From Pseudalkalibacillus decolorationis (GTDB lineage: Bacteria; Bacillota; Bacilli; Bacillales; Fictibacillaceae), in contig NZ_JANHJQ010000011.1 of the NCBI RefSeq assembly GCF_024609785.1, forward strand, positions 1 to 64,000: a stretch of 64,000 nt of DNA. The letters are read 5' to 3'. Made by a program: the position numbers and the translations under genes. This document shows, piece by piece, positions 16,681-25,862 of this stretch. The notes beneath the pieces were generated by a model, which did not search any database, was not told where the DNA came from, and was given only the letters and a program-made list of their open reading frames with translations. The first letter of the stretch is position 1; each line of letters opens with the position of its first letter.

Positions 16681-17668
16681 TTATAATCGCCCCCTGTCTT
16701 TGGTCTTGATATAGCCAGCATCGACATGAATGTCCATCTTTTTCTATTAAACTCGGCTCTTCTATATGACACATATCCAACACATCTTTACACCTTGGTG
16801 CAAACTTACATCCTATAGGCATGTTTGTTGGGCTTGGAACTGTTCCTGGGATTGAATGTAACCTGTTAACACCTGAACCGATTTTTGGAACAGATGCAAT
16901 TAGCCCTTTCGTATAAGGGTGTTTTGGTTTCTCAAATAGTTCGACTATAGTGGATTCTTCGACAATTCTTCCAGCATACATCACAATGACACGATCACAT
17001 ACCTCAGCGACCACACCTAAATCATGTGTAATCATTAAAATCCCCATGTTACTCTGTTGTTGAATATCTTTCATTAAATTTAATATTTGTGCTTGAATGG
17101 TGACGTCTAATGCTGTTGTAGGTTCATCTGCTATTAATAAAGATGGTTTACAAGAAACCGCCATCGCAATCATAATTCTTTGTCTCATACCACCTGATAA
17201 CTGATGAGGATATTCTTCCATTATTTCCTTTGCGCGTGGTATACCTACAGATTCTAGTATTTTTATCGCATGTTGATGCGCATCTGGCTTTGACACTTTT
17301 AAATGGAGTTGAATTGGTTCTCTTAGCTGCTTGCCAATTTTTAAAACCGGATTCAATGATGTCATTGGTTCCTGAAATATCATTGATAATTCTTTACCCC
17401 GATAACTTTTCATTTTTTTCTCTGGTAGTGGAAGTAAATTCTGATCTTTAAAAATAACCTCCCCATCTATAATTTCTCCAGGAGTATCATGCAAAAGTCT
17501 CATGATGGACAGGGACGTTACACTTTTTCCACACCCTGACTCTCCGACTATCCCAACTATTTCACCTTTATTAACATGAAAGCTAATCCCATGTACAACA
17601 GTTTGCATACCATGGTCTGTTCTGAAAGCGGTTTTTAAATTCTTCACTTGGAGCAGCTGATCCATCAT
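16673..17668 (-). CDS. Oligopeptide/dipeptide ABC transporter ATP-binding protein (OppD/AppD type)
   Basis: About 331 aa from the ATG at 17668, 6 nt after GGAG; a GTG two codons upstream overlaps that site. Walker A is GESGCGKS, the Q-loop FQEPMTSLNP, the signature LSGGMRQR and Walker B LLIADEPTTALD. The oligo_HPY tail has CKFAPRCKDVLDMC near 290. It forms the ATPase heterodimer with the next gene, overlapping it by 8 nt, and starts 10 nt after the permease stop. Confidence 0.9.
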   Translation of the reverse strand: MMDQLLQVKNLKTAFRTDHGMQTVVHGISFHVNKGEIVGIVGESGCGKSVTSLSIMRLLHDTPGEIIDGEVIFKDQNLLPLPEKKMKSYRGKELSMIFQEPMTSLNPVLKIGKQLREPIQLHLKVSKPDAHQHAIKILESVGIPRAKEIMEEYPHQLSGGMRQRIMIAMAVSCKPSLLIADEPTTALDVTIQAQILNLMKDIQQQSNMGILMITHDLGVVAEVCDRVIVMYAGRIVEESTIVELFEKPKHPYTKGLIASVPKIGSGVNRLHSIPGTVPSPTNMPIGCKFAPRCKDVLDMCHIEEPSLIEKDGHSCRCWLYQDQRQGAIINE

Positions 17669-17678
17669 GTACACTCCT

Positions 17679-18575
17679 TTAGTCTTTTGTTTTAGGGTCT
17701 AACACATCTCTCAGCCCATCACCTAACAAATTAAACGCTAAAACGGTTAAAAAAATAATCAGCCCTGGGAAAAAAACAAGGTGAAAGGATGAATCTATAT
17801 AATCTCTTGACTTACTAAGCATTGCACCCCAGTCCGGAGAAGAGGGCTCTGCTCCTAGTCCTAGAAAACTTAGACTGGCCGCAGCTAATATTGCTGTACC
17901 GACTTTCATAGTAAAGTAAACGATAATGGTTGGCACCGTTTCAGGAAAAATGTGTTTCCAAATAATCCGGCGGTTGCTTGCACCAATAGATCTTGTAGCT
18001 TCAACGAAAAGCATTTCTTTTGCCTCTAATGTTGCACTGCGGACAATACGAGCAAATGAAGGTATACTAAAAAAGGAAACAGCAATGACAACGTTATTTA
18101 AACCAGGCCCTAAAATTGCAACAATTCCAATCGCTAAAATTAAATCAGGGAATGCAAATAGCACATCACATACCCGCATAACCGCACGGTCAACCCATTT
18201 ACCGAAAAAGCCACTCACCAATCCAAGAATTGTTCCAACTACCGCACCTAACAATACTGCCGATATACTGACAGATAATGTTACTCTTGCTCCTACTGCT
18301 AATCTACTTAATATATCCCTACCAAATGCATCCGTACCAAAAATATGTTGTAGTGTAGGAGACTCAAGTACTTTATTATAATCGGGTTCTGCAGGTTCAT
18401 ACGGTACAACATACGGACCAATGATCATCGTGATTATCAAAAAAAGAATGAAGAATAAAGAAATTAGTGCAGGCTTCTTTTTACGGAAATCTCTCCAGAA
18501 ATTATAGAATCGAATTTCCTTTTTTTCATTCACTATTTGTTCTCTAGTGACAACTTCTGATTGAATGTTGCTCAT
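17679..18575 (-). CDS. Oligopeptide/dipeptide ABC transporter permease (OppC/DppC type)
   Basis: About 298 aa, starting at the ATG at 18575, 6 nt after GGAGG (a TTG two codons earlier overlaps the site). A cytoplasmic N-terminus of about 35 residues precedes six membrane helices. The OppC_N segment contains FRKKKPALISLFFI, and the EAA loop EATRSIGASNRRIIWKHIFP lies near residue 205. It forms the channel with the OppB-type partner 30 nt upstream. Confidence 0.9.
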   Translation of the reverse strand: MSNIQSEVVTREQIVNEKKEIRFYNFWRDFRKKKPALISLFFILFLIITMIIGPYVVPYEPAEPDYNKVLESPTLQHIFGTDAFGRDILSRLAVGARVTLSVSISAVLLGAVVGTILGLVSGFFGKWVDRAVMRVCDVLFAFPDLILAIGIVAILGPGLNNVVIAVSFFSIPSFARIVRSATLEAKEMLFVEATRSIGASNRRIIWKHIFPETVPTIIVYFTMKVGTAILAAASLSFLGLGAEPSSPDWGAMLSKSRDYIDSSFHLVFFPGLIIFLTVLAFNLLGDGLRDVLDPKTKD

Positions 18576-18604
18576 ATTCAACCTCCAATAGTACTTTTCT
18601 TATT

Positions 18605-19525
18605 TTATTCATACCGTATTTTAGGGTTTAAAAAGCTATAAATGATATCAACAAGTAGGTTTACTAAAATAAACTGTAGTGAAAAAAGTAAAATTTCTGC
18701 TTGGACTACTGGATAATCACGCATTTGAATGGAATCAATTAGTAGTCTTCCTAGTCCTGGGAAACTGAAAACGGTTTCAACAACTACCGAACCCCCTAAT
18801 AGAAAGCCAAACTGAAGCCCTGCAATAGTAACTACAGGAATTAAGGAATTCTTTAAAGCATGTCCAAAGACAATTGCATTGCCACTTAGCCCTTTTGCAC
18901 GACCAGTACGTATGTAATCTTGCTTTAATGTATTTACAAGCGACGAACGCGTAAACCTTGCAATCATTGCCATAATACCCGCTCCCAAGGCGAACGAAGG
19001 CATAAGGTAGCTTTTCCAATCCTCTGCTCCGCCAGTTGGTAATAATCCTAGTTGGACTGAAAATAATTGAATCAATACAAGTCCTACCCAAAAATTTGGA
19101 AGTGATATACCAGATACAGCCGTAACCATACCAATGTGGTCTGGCCACTTGTTTCGAAAAACCGCAGAAATCACGCCTAATAAAATACCGACAACGAGCG
19201 CCCAAACAATGCTAATAAAGGTTAATCCAAGCGTTGGCATTATCCGTTCTCCAATTAACTCGCTCACAGGAGCACCGGATTGGATAGAATACCCCAAATT
19301 ACCAGCTAGCAAGTCTTTTAAATAGACGATATATTGTTCAATTAAAGGTTTATTCAGACCTAGGTTTTCTCTGATCACCTGTACTTCTTCTAATGTTGCT
19401 TTTTTACCAGCTATTAATCTAGCAGGGTCTCCAGGAATTAAATGAATAAACATGAAAATTACAAAAGATACAACAAGTATAAGAGGTATAAGACCAAGAA
19501 CACGTTTTATTATGTATTGCCACAT
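18605..19525 (-). CDS. Oligopeptide/dipeptide ABC transporter permease (OppB/DppB type)
   Basis: About 306 aa from the ATG at 19525, 11 nt after GGAGG; this gives the familiar start MWQYIIKRVLGLIPL. A longer frame to 19576 would run through a hairpin and is rejected. Six helices, the conserved HLIPGDP segment near 30-37, and the EAA loop GRAKGLSGNAIVFGHALKNS near residue 195 are visible. It is separated from the binding-protein gene by 58 nt that hold a hairpin. Confidence 0.9.
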   Translation of the reverse strand: MWQYIIKRVLGLIPLILVVSFVIFMFIHLIPGDPARLIAGKKATLEEVQVIRENLGLNKPLIEQYIVYLKDLLAGNLGYSIQSGAPVSELIGERIMPTLGLTFISIVWALVVGILLGVISAVFRNKWPDHIGMVTAVSGISLPNFWVGLVLIQLFSVQLGLLPTGGAEDWKSYLMPSFALGAGIMAMIARFTRSSLVNTLKQDYIRTGRAKGLSGNAIVFGHALKNSLIPVVTIAGLQFGFLLGGSVVVETVFSFPGLGRLLIDSIQMRDYPVVQAEILLFSLQFILVNLLVDIIYSFLNPKIRYE

Positions 19526-19548
19526 ATCATTCAGCACCTCCAATAAAG

Positions 19549-19572
19549 GGGAGCTAACATTGGTCAGCTCCC
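19549..19572 (-). terminator. Intra-operon hairpin between binding protein and permease genes
   Basis: On the minus strand GGGAGCT pairs with AGCTCCC around a 10-nt loop, followed by CTTTATT. Such weak terminators usually let the binding protein be made in excess over the membrane subunits. Confidence 0.65.
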
Positions 19573-19583
19573 ACATTTAAAAT

Positions 19584-21146
19584 TTATTTTAATTGAGCTT
19601 CTTTAATGCTGACGGATCCATCTGGTAAAACATAAACTCCTTCTAACTTTTCGTTATATCCAGATAATATAGTATCTGAAGCTAAGAAAATCCATGGTGC
19701 ATCATCATATACTGTACTTTGGATATCAGCGTAGATTTTCTCTTGTTCAGTTGTATCAGACGTTTCGTTTGCTGCATTGATCCAATTATTTACTTGATTA
19801 TTATTATAGTAAGCTGTGTTTGCTCCATTCGGTGGAAAGTAATCACTGCTAAATAGAGAACGCGTTGCTCCATCTGCATCACCTGAAGAAGGAGACCAAC
19901 TTACGTACCACATTTGAACCTTAGACTCTTCTGGCGTCTTAGGTGTATAAATTTCGTCTGATAATGTTCCTTCTTCCATTGACTTTATCGTTACATCAAT
20001 ACCAATTTGAGCTAGTTGTTGCTTCACAAATTCCATACCTTTAATTGTTTCAGAGCTTGTATTTCCCCAAATTTCCGCTTCAAATCCATCTTCGTATCCT
20101 GCTTCTTTCATTAATTGTTTAGCTTTATCCAAGTTAAAGGCGTATGGCTCTTGCTGAGAATAATACTGAGTTTCAGAAGACATTGTTGAATCTAAAATTT
20201 CTCCATATCCATTTTTAACAACTTTAATATATGCATCTTTATTTACTGCATAGTTCATAGCTTTTCTAACTTTTTCATTATTAAATGGTTCTTTAAATGT
20301 ATTAATAGATACATATCTTGCTATCGTTGAAGGGGTTTTTTCAATTACGACTCCATTTTCATTTTCCAAGTCTTTTACCTTTTGTTGAGGCACAGGATAG
20401 ACAAAATCAGCTTCACCTGTTTTTAACATTGCGGCACGTGCTCCATTTTCTGGGACTGGCTTAAATGTTACTTTTTCAACATTGGTGGTATCAGGATTCC
20501 AGTAATCATCAAACTTTTCTACCACTAGAGAATCACCTTGATTCCATTCATTAAATTTAAATGGACCTGTTCCTACCGGATTTAAGCCGACATCCTTACT
20601 TTTGTTATTTATTGCCTTAGGACTGATAAAAGGTACCATCGCAAATTTATTCAACATTGCACTGAACGGTTGGTTAAGGGTAAATTTAACTTCATATTCA
20701 TTAACGATTTCTAGACTCTCTACGTATTGAAAATTTCGTTTAGCTCGTAAATCATTATTTTCATTCATTATTCGATCAAAGTTTACTTTTACTGCTTCAG
20801 CGTTAAACGGCTCACCATCATGGAATACTACATCTTTTCTAAGTTTGAACGTGTATGTCAGAGCATCTTCACTAACTGTATAATCCTCAGCCAAAACAGG
20901 CACTACATTCATTTCTTTGTCAAAACCCACAAGCCCTTCATACATTGCCCTTGTACCAAAAATAGAAACAGTGTCCCCAGCATTATGTGGATCCAGCGTT
21001 ACAAAATTTTGATCAATTGCAATTGTAATTTCCTTATCGTCGTTTTTAGCATTATTGCCATCTGAAGCAGAATTAGATGAACAAGCGGTGCTCACAACTA
21101 GTAGTGTTGCTAGAAGAAACATTAAACTTAAACAACGTTTTTTCAT
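19584..21146 (-). CDS. ABC transporter substrate-binding lipoprotein, family 5 (peptide type)
   Basis: 520 aa. A signal peptide with the lipobox VSTAC puts the lipid on C22. The SBP_bac_5 pattern follows: AIDQNFVTLDPHNAGD at the start of the mature part, YEGLVGFDKEMNVVPVLAEDY, and LRKDVVFHDGEPFNAEAVKVNFDRI near 105-130. The family takes peptides, nickel, glutathione, opines or oligosaccharides. It lies 16 nt after the asparaginase gene and before a hairpin that probably boosts its level over the permeases. Linkage to asparaginase suggests a ligand that yields Asn or a beta-aspartyl amide. Confidence 0.9.
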   Translation of the reverse strand: MKKRCLSLMFLLATLLVVSTACSSNSASDGNNAKNDDKEITIAIDQNFVTLDPHNAGDTVSIFGTRAMYEGLVGFDKEMNVVPVLAEDYTVSEDALTYTFKLRKDVVFHDGEPFNAEAVKVNFDRIMNENNDLRAKRNFQYVESLEIVNEYEVKFTLNQPFSAMLNKFAMVPFISPKAINNKSKDVGLNPVGTGPFKFNEWNQGDSLVVEKFDDYWNPDTTNVEKVTFKPVPENGARAAMLKTGEADFVYPVPQQKVKDLENENGVVIEKTPSTIARYVSINTFKEPFNNEKVRKAMNYAVNKDAYIKVVKNGYGEILDSTMSSETQYYSQQEPYAFNLDKAKQLMKEAGYEDGFEAEIWGNTSSETIKGMEFVKQQLAQIGIDVTIKSMEEGTLSDEIYTPKTPEESKVQMWYVSWSPSSGDADGATRSLFSSDYFPPNGANTAYYNNNQVNNWINAANETSDTTEQEKIYADIQSTVYDDAPWIFLASDTILSGYNEKLEGVYVLPDGSVSIKEAQLK

Positions 21147-21162
21147 TTTTATCCTCCCCTAC

Positions 21163-22155
21163 TTATAATAAAATTTTGGTCTCACCAATGATCTTTCCAT
21201 TGTCATTTTCTATGTTTTTTGATCGAAGTTGTAATAAACGATCAATCGTTGCCTTATTGCTGTAATTTAGCTTTTTTAATATTTCAGCAACCAAGACTGG
21301 CCAAATAAGTTCAGATCCGCTTAAGACTTTTAAGGCAATGCTTATTCTTTCTTTTTTTAACGCTAAACAATAAACTCCCTGCGCACCCCCTTTGGCAATA
21401 ATATTATGGTCGTCAAGTAGTACGGTACAGATGAAATTATGTGATGCCACTATTTCTGGATGTTCATTCATTACCTTACCGATTTTCTTTACTGCATTAG
21501 CTGTTTGCATATCTTCAATTAATTCTGGAGCCATAAATTTCAAAAAAGAAATAGCCATATTTTTCAAAGGAACCCCATGTACTGGGACACCGCATCCATC
21601 GATAGCAGTATTTATTTGACTTATAGAAGTTTCAGATAGATCAGCTACATGATGGAGGATTTCCTGTTGCAGAGGATGCTCCATCTCTTCATATCTATCT
21701 AGCCCGAATCCTCTTTCTCTCGCATACGCCAAAAAACCTAAGTGTTTACCTGCGCAATTATGTAACAGTTTACGCTGTGGTTTATGTTCCCAAATGTATT
21801 TTTGTTTCGGTTGTTCATTAAGCGGATAGCTTTGATTACAGACAAGTAGTTCCTCCGATATTTTCAGTTTCTTTATAAGGCTTTCTAATGCATCTTGATG
21901 ATATTGCTCTCCTCGCTGTGAAGCAGTAAATAAAGCCGCTTCCTTATTATTGAGATAATATTTTTCGATCACATTGGTTGTAAATATAGGTATAGCTTGA
22001 AGCGGTTTCATTGCTGACCGGTAAAAAACATGATGATCAGAATTCCCCTTCTCAAAAACGACTTCCTTTCTATCGTTAAGAACACAAACAAGTCCTTGAT
22101 GGGTATTTTCTAACTTTCCACCCCTGTATTCTTCTGCAATGATTGGATATGTCAT
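21163..22155 (-). CDS. Asparaginase II family (rhizobial-type L-asparaginase)
   Basis: 330 aa, the length of the Asparaginase_II family and unlike the bacterial type I/II amidohydrolases. Family hallmarks are YRSAMKPLQAIP near residue 46, HNCAGKHLGFLA near 132 (the nucleophile-containing stretch) and DGCGVPVHGVPLKNMA near 187. It would hydrolyse L-asparagine or a related amide to aspartate and ammonia in the cytoplasm, as no signal peptide is present. AGAGAGG lies before ATG. It starts 3 nt after the ROK regulator stop and precedes the importer genes, so it probably acts on the imported compound. Confidence 0.9.
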   Translation of the reverse strand: MTYPIIAEEYRGGKLENTHQGLVCVLNDRKEVVFEKGNSDHHVFYRSAMKPLQAIPIFTTNVIEKYYLNNKEAALFTASQRGEQYHQDALESLIKKLKISEELLVCNQSYPLNEQPKQKYIWEHKPQRKLLHNCAGKHLGFLAYARERGFGLDRYEEMEHPLQQEILHHVADLSETSISQINTAIDGCGVPVHGVPLKNMAISFLKFMAPELIEDMQTANAVKKIGKVMNEHPEIVASHNFICTVLLDDHNIIAKGGAQGVYCLALKKERISIALKVLSGSELIWPVLVAEILKKLNYSNKATIDRLLQLRSKNIENDNGKIIGETKILL

Positions 22156-22158
22156 AAT

Positions 22159-23328
22159 TTAAACCTCTCTATTAAATTGAATATTTTTAATAAAATGACG
22201 TTGAACACTTATTGCTGCTCCAACTACTACACCCTCAACACCTGTTTTTGTCGTTCGTAATTCAAATGTATTATTCACAGGGGTCCATATTTGATTTTTA
22301 CACTTTTCTAGAATTCTTTCTTTTATTACTGGATAATTTTCAATTAAACTACCAGATAAGACCACAGTGTCTGGATTATATACACAAACCACATTATTAA
22401 TCGTAATTGCCGCATATGTAATAGCTTTATCCAATATGTTTATTGCCCATTTTTCCTTATTTTCAGATTCAGAAATTAACTCTTGGATATTTTCTATAGA
22501 CTTCGTTTTGGATGCTTCCGCTAACAGAAATTTTTCAGCGATATATGTTTGTAAACATCCGAAATTACCACAAGGACAATAAATTCCATAAGGATCAACT
22601 ATTGTATGTCCAATCTCTCCCGAAAAATTTCCTTCTCCACGGTAAATATCACCTTTAGTGACCAAAGCAGATCCTACACCACTACCAAATCCGATCATTG
22701 CCATATTTTCTTTTTCCGGCTCTGGATTAGTGATGTATTCCGCAAGTGCTTTTAACTTTAATTCATTATCGACAAACACCTGAAAACCTATTTTCTCTTC
22801 TAACATTTCACCTAAAGGAACCTGTTTCCAGTTAAATTGTGCAGATAATTTAATCATCCCTGTCTCGTTTTGAATTAGACCAGGTAATCCCAAACAGATT
22901 CCAGCAATCTGTTCGAAAGTTATATTTTCTCGATTAATAATATTACGAATTTTATTAGTGATATATTGAATCGTCTCGCCCGGATCAACCGGCTGGTAAT
23001 TAAAATGTTCAAGCACAACTAAATTACCGACAAAATTCATGAAACCAATGCGTATTGCGTTTTGGTCAATCTCTACGCCAATAGATATTACTGAATTTTC
23101 ATTAGGAACAAAGTAAGTTGCTTTCCTACCTATTCCGTCACTTATTAAATTGACTTCACGAATCAATTCTACTTCAAGTAAAGAAGCAACGATCCGTGAT
23201 GCCGAAGTTGGGCTCATCATTGTCCGTTTAGCAATTTCAGCACGAGAAATCGGCCCTTGATTAAGAATAATTTCCAATACTAAGCTTTGATTTTCTTTTT
23301 TCAAAAAGTCTTGGTTTTTTATTTTCAT
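22159..23328 (-). CDS. ROK family transcriptional regulator
   Basis: 389 aa. A winged helix-turn-helix at residues about 15-65 (GPISRAEIAKRTMMSPTSAS) is followed by a ROK sugar-kinase-like domain. This has GFGSGVGSALV for the phosphate loop and the zinc-binding motif GHTIVDPYGIYCPCGNFGC (histidine plus three cysteines). Regulators of this class (XylR, NagC, Mlc) usually sense a sugar or sugar phosphate. It is the first gene of the operon, so it probably controls its own operon. A sugar-sensing regulator with an asparaginase and a peptide-type importer is an odd set. Confidence 0.9.
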   Translation of the reverse strand: MKIKNQDFLKKENQSLVLEIILNQGPISRAEIAKRTMMSPTSASRIVASLLEVELIREVNLISDGIGRKATYFVPNENSVISIGVEIDQNAIRIGFMNFVGNLVVLEHFNYQPVDPGETIQYITNKIRNIINRENITFEQIAGICLGLPGLIQNETGMIKLSAQFNWKQVPLGEMLEEKIGFQVFVDNELKLKALAEYITNPEPEKENMAMIGFGSGVGSALVTKGDIYRGEGNFSGEIGHTIVDPYGIYCPCGNFGCLQTYIAEKFLLAEASKTKSIENIQELISESENKEKWAINILDKAITYAAITINNVVCVYNPDTVVLSGSLIENYPVIKERILEKCKNQIWTPVNNTFELRTTKTGVEGVVVGAAISVQRHFIKNIQFNREV

Positions 23329-23523
23329 TACATCACCTATTCACATCATGTTATTAACTATCACTAAAAAATGGTATATAAAGCAAAAAACATAAATATA
23401 ACTTAGAAAAATGATTATATTTTTATTAGTTTCTCCTGTGAAGTTATTAATAGTATAGATTAGTGCTAATTATCGGTCAACTACTTTTTTAGAAAATTAA
23501 AATGATTAGGAAAAATACTCATT

Positions 23524-23680
23524 AAGAAAAGCGCAAGCGCCCTGCTTAGCCACGAAGGTCACTGGAAGACCGACGAGGAGGCTGTTGCCGCCGCAGGAGG
23601 CCTGAAGTGATCCAAGTGGTTGGGCGCTGAAGCTGGACATTACATCCATGCCGCAAACTTTTATACTTTCTTAACGTGCA
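23524..23680 (+). repeat. Intergenic repeat family R1, copy 2
   Basis: Nearly identical over about 157 bp to copies 1 (14002) and 3 (62279), with the same head AAGAAAAGCGCAAGCGCCC and tail TTTATACTTTCTTAACGTG. It fills most of the gap between the ROK gene start and the protease terminator. The rest of this 450-bp gap (23329-23523) is AT-rich and must hold the ROK operon promoter. Confidence 0.9.
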
Positions 23681-23683
23681 ATA

Positions 23684-23726
23684 AAAACACCTTCGATTCC
23701 TTACCGTAGAGAATCGAAGGTGTTTT
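23684..23726 (-). terminator. Rho-independent terminator of the subtilisin-like protease gene
   Basis: A 16-pair stem (AAAACACCTTCGATTC and its complement) around 11 nt, followed on the minus strand by a U-rich tract. It lies 54 nt after the stop codon and directly abuts repeat R1. Confidence 0.9.
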
Positions 23727-23779
23727 CGTTATCGGGGAACCCTCTAATCTTAATTCGCGATTCCTCGCACTTATTTTGT

Positions 23780-25498
23780 TTACTGATCTGAAGTCAAATT
23801 TAACCCACTGGCTCCCGCACTTAAATCAAGATAGTAATCGCCACTTCCGTCATAAGAAGAAACTTTTACAGTGTACGTTCCCGTGCTCGTCGGATTAAAC
23901 GAAATGGTTTCTTGGCGTTCTGCTCCTTCTGCTTCCGCAACGACCTGCCCGGACTGATTATAAACGTATACATCAAAGTCTGGTTCACTCCCCCAGAACC
24001 AGAAGCCTGGCTGCCATTCCGGAATGATCATCGTCACGGCAACCGGATAGTTCGTATTTGTAACATTAAAGGAATACTCATCAGCGCTTCCCGTATTGCC
24101 TAGTGAATTTTGTTTGGCAAAATGGTTTGGTTTTGCAATATTTGTGCCGTTCAGATTTCCTGCATCCTCAATCGCTGCATAACCATCAAGCATCCCATGC
24201 CCGTAATCTACATCTTTCCCTGCTGGACCCCAATCCTGTGAAGTATCCGCAAGAATGGTTTTAACTTGATTGGGTGTAAGAGAAGGGTTCGCATCAAGCA
24301 TTAGCGCTACCGTCCCAGCTGTAAAAGGTGTTGCCATACTTGTACCACTGTAGGTTGCATATCCATTACCACTGTTTGCTGCAGCCGCGGTTATCTGATA
24401 TCCAGGTGCAACAATGTCAGGCTTAATTCGTCCATCTGCTGTTTCACCGCGGCTGGAGAAGTCAGCTAGGAAGTAACCACCTACACCGAGGTCCGAACCT
24501 GCACCAACGGTAATGACTTTTTCAGCCGCACCGGGAGATCCAACCGTTTGTTTACTAGGTCCAGAATTACCAGCCGCTACAGTAACGACAAGTCCCGCGT
24601 CCACTGCATTATTTACAGCCTGGGAAGTAGAATCGGTTCCGTCAGAGCTTCCTGAAGTTCCGAGACTTAGGCTAAGCACCTCGATACCGTATTTGTCCTT
24701 ATTCTGAACAGCCCAGTCGATACCAGCTGTAACATCACTCATACTTCCGCTTCCTTGGCTATCAAGAACTTTTACACCTACCAATGCTGCTTCAGGTGCT
24801 ACTCCTTTATGATCCGCATTGCCATCTCCGTCACCAGCGACCGTACTTGAAACGTGTGTGCCGTGACCTTGATCATCATAAGGTGTTGAACGGCCATTAA
24901 CCAAGTCCAACCACCCAATCACTTTTCCCTCATCAAGGTCCACATGACTCGCATCAATACCTGTGTCTATAACTGCGACAACTGCATCGTCTTTCGAGTA
25001 GGAATTCGGGTTCCCATCGAGGTCACCAGTTAAGTTGAAATCACTTCGAGCCTTCTCTGTTCCAAACCATTTATTTGCAGACCCATTTAAAGCCTTTACA
25101 GGTGCATCGAATTCAATCGATTTTACAAATGGAATCTTTTCAAGCATCTTGATTTGCCTTTTCGTCATTGAAACTGCTACTCCATTGAGTGCACTATTAT
25201 ACACGTGTTTTGTCTTGAATTTCCCTAGACTTTTCTGGATCGCTTTTTGCGCCTTTCCATTTGTCTTTGATTCATCGAACTGAATGATGACCGGAATCTT
25301 TTCATTTGCCTCTTTCTTTGCGAGCTTAACTTCGAGATTATCAAAAATTTTGTTGTTGTCTAAGTTGACCATAGCTGGTGCCATATCCGGTTTTGTCGGA
25401 GCTTTCTTTTCATGGTCGGCGGCACCGGCACCTCCGAGTGAAGTGAACAGCATACTCGTCGCCAAAACGGCAGAAGCGACAACATGTTTCTTTTTCAT
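23780..25498 (-). CDS. Secreted subtilisin-like serine protease (S8) with C-terminal PPC domain
   Basis: About 572 aa from the ATG at 25498, preceded by GGGAGG. It has a signal peptide of about 26 residues and an Inhibitor I9 propeptide up to about 130. The catalytic domain carries D178 (AVIDTGID), H212 (GHGTHV), the oxyanion N311 (AAGNSG) and S387 (GTSMATP). A PPC-type beta domain (about 455-560) includes the Trp-rich EWQPGFWFWGSEPDFD. It degrades extracellular protein and would feed the peptide importer next door. The MITE-like element R3 ends only 14 nt before the start codon, so the promoter must lie in or beyond the element. Confidence 0.9.
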   Translation of the reverse strand: MKKKHVVASAVLATSMLFTSLGGAGAADHEKKAPTKPDMAPAMVNLDNNKIFDNLEVKLAKKEANEKIPVIIQFDESKTNGKAQKAIQKSLGKFKTKHVYNSALNGVAVSMTKRQIKMLEKIPFVKSIEFDAPVKALNGSANKWFGTEKARSDFNLTGDLDGNPNSYSKDDAVVAVIDTGIDASHVDLDEGKVIGWLDLVNGRSTPYDDQGHGTHVSSTVAGDGDGNADHKGVAPEAALVGVKVLDSQGSGSMSDVTAGIDWAVQNKDKYGIEVLSLSLGTSGSSDGTDSTSQAVNNAVDAGLVVTVAAGNSGPSKQTVGSPGAAEKVITVGAGSDLGVGGYFLADFSSRGETADGRIKPDIVAPGYQITAAAANSGNGYATYSGTSMATPFTAGTVALMLDANPSLTPNQVKTILADTSQDWGPAGKDVDYGHGMLDGYAAIEDAGNLNGTNIAKPNHFAKQNSLGNTGSADEYSFNVTNTNYPVAVTMIIPEWQPGFWFWGSEPDFDVYVYNQSGQVVAEAEGAERQETISFNPTSTGTYTVKVSSYDGSGDYYLDLSAGASGLNLTSDQ

Positions 25499-25511
25499 TC
25501 CTTTTCCTCCC

Positions 25512-25862
25512 TTAAAGTGCGTGTTCAAAAAAGAGGATAAAAAGAGCCGAGAAGTTCGAGGCGCGAAAAGTCTCGAGGACCGGAACGACGAGCGGTACTT
25601 GCATAAACACTACGAGTTGTACCGAGGAAGCTTACATCCAAGAATACGCTTGTAGACGCAGGTACATATGGAACTTCGACTTAGTACTTCACGTCCTGTG
25701 AAAACGTCGAAGTCAGCACGTCCGTGTGCAAGTCCGAAGAGACCGAGCACAAGAATATTCTACGGAAGCATTGCCTCGCACGCCGGAAAAGTGTACTCCT
25801 TTTCCAAGGAACGAAGAAATTCGACAGCTATTTTTACCGGACTTTTTGAACAACCTCTTAAA
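25512..25862 (-). mobile_element. MITE-like element R3, long copy, upstream of the protease
   Basis: About 340 bp flanked by TTAAA on both sides (25512-25516 and 25858-25862). Its ends match the short copy at 15522-15686 in reverse orientation: GTGCGTGTTCAAAAAAGAGG on one side and the complement of GAGGTTGTTCAAAAAGTCCG on the other. The interior is GC-richer than the flanks and carries many inverted repeats of GTCGAAG and CGAGG type. No transposase is encoded; frames of about 120 codons across it look fortuitous. It sits between the protease start codon and any ancestral promoter. Confidence 0.85.
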
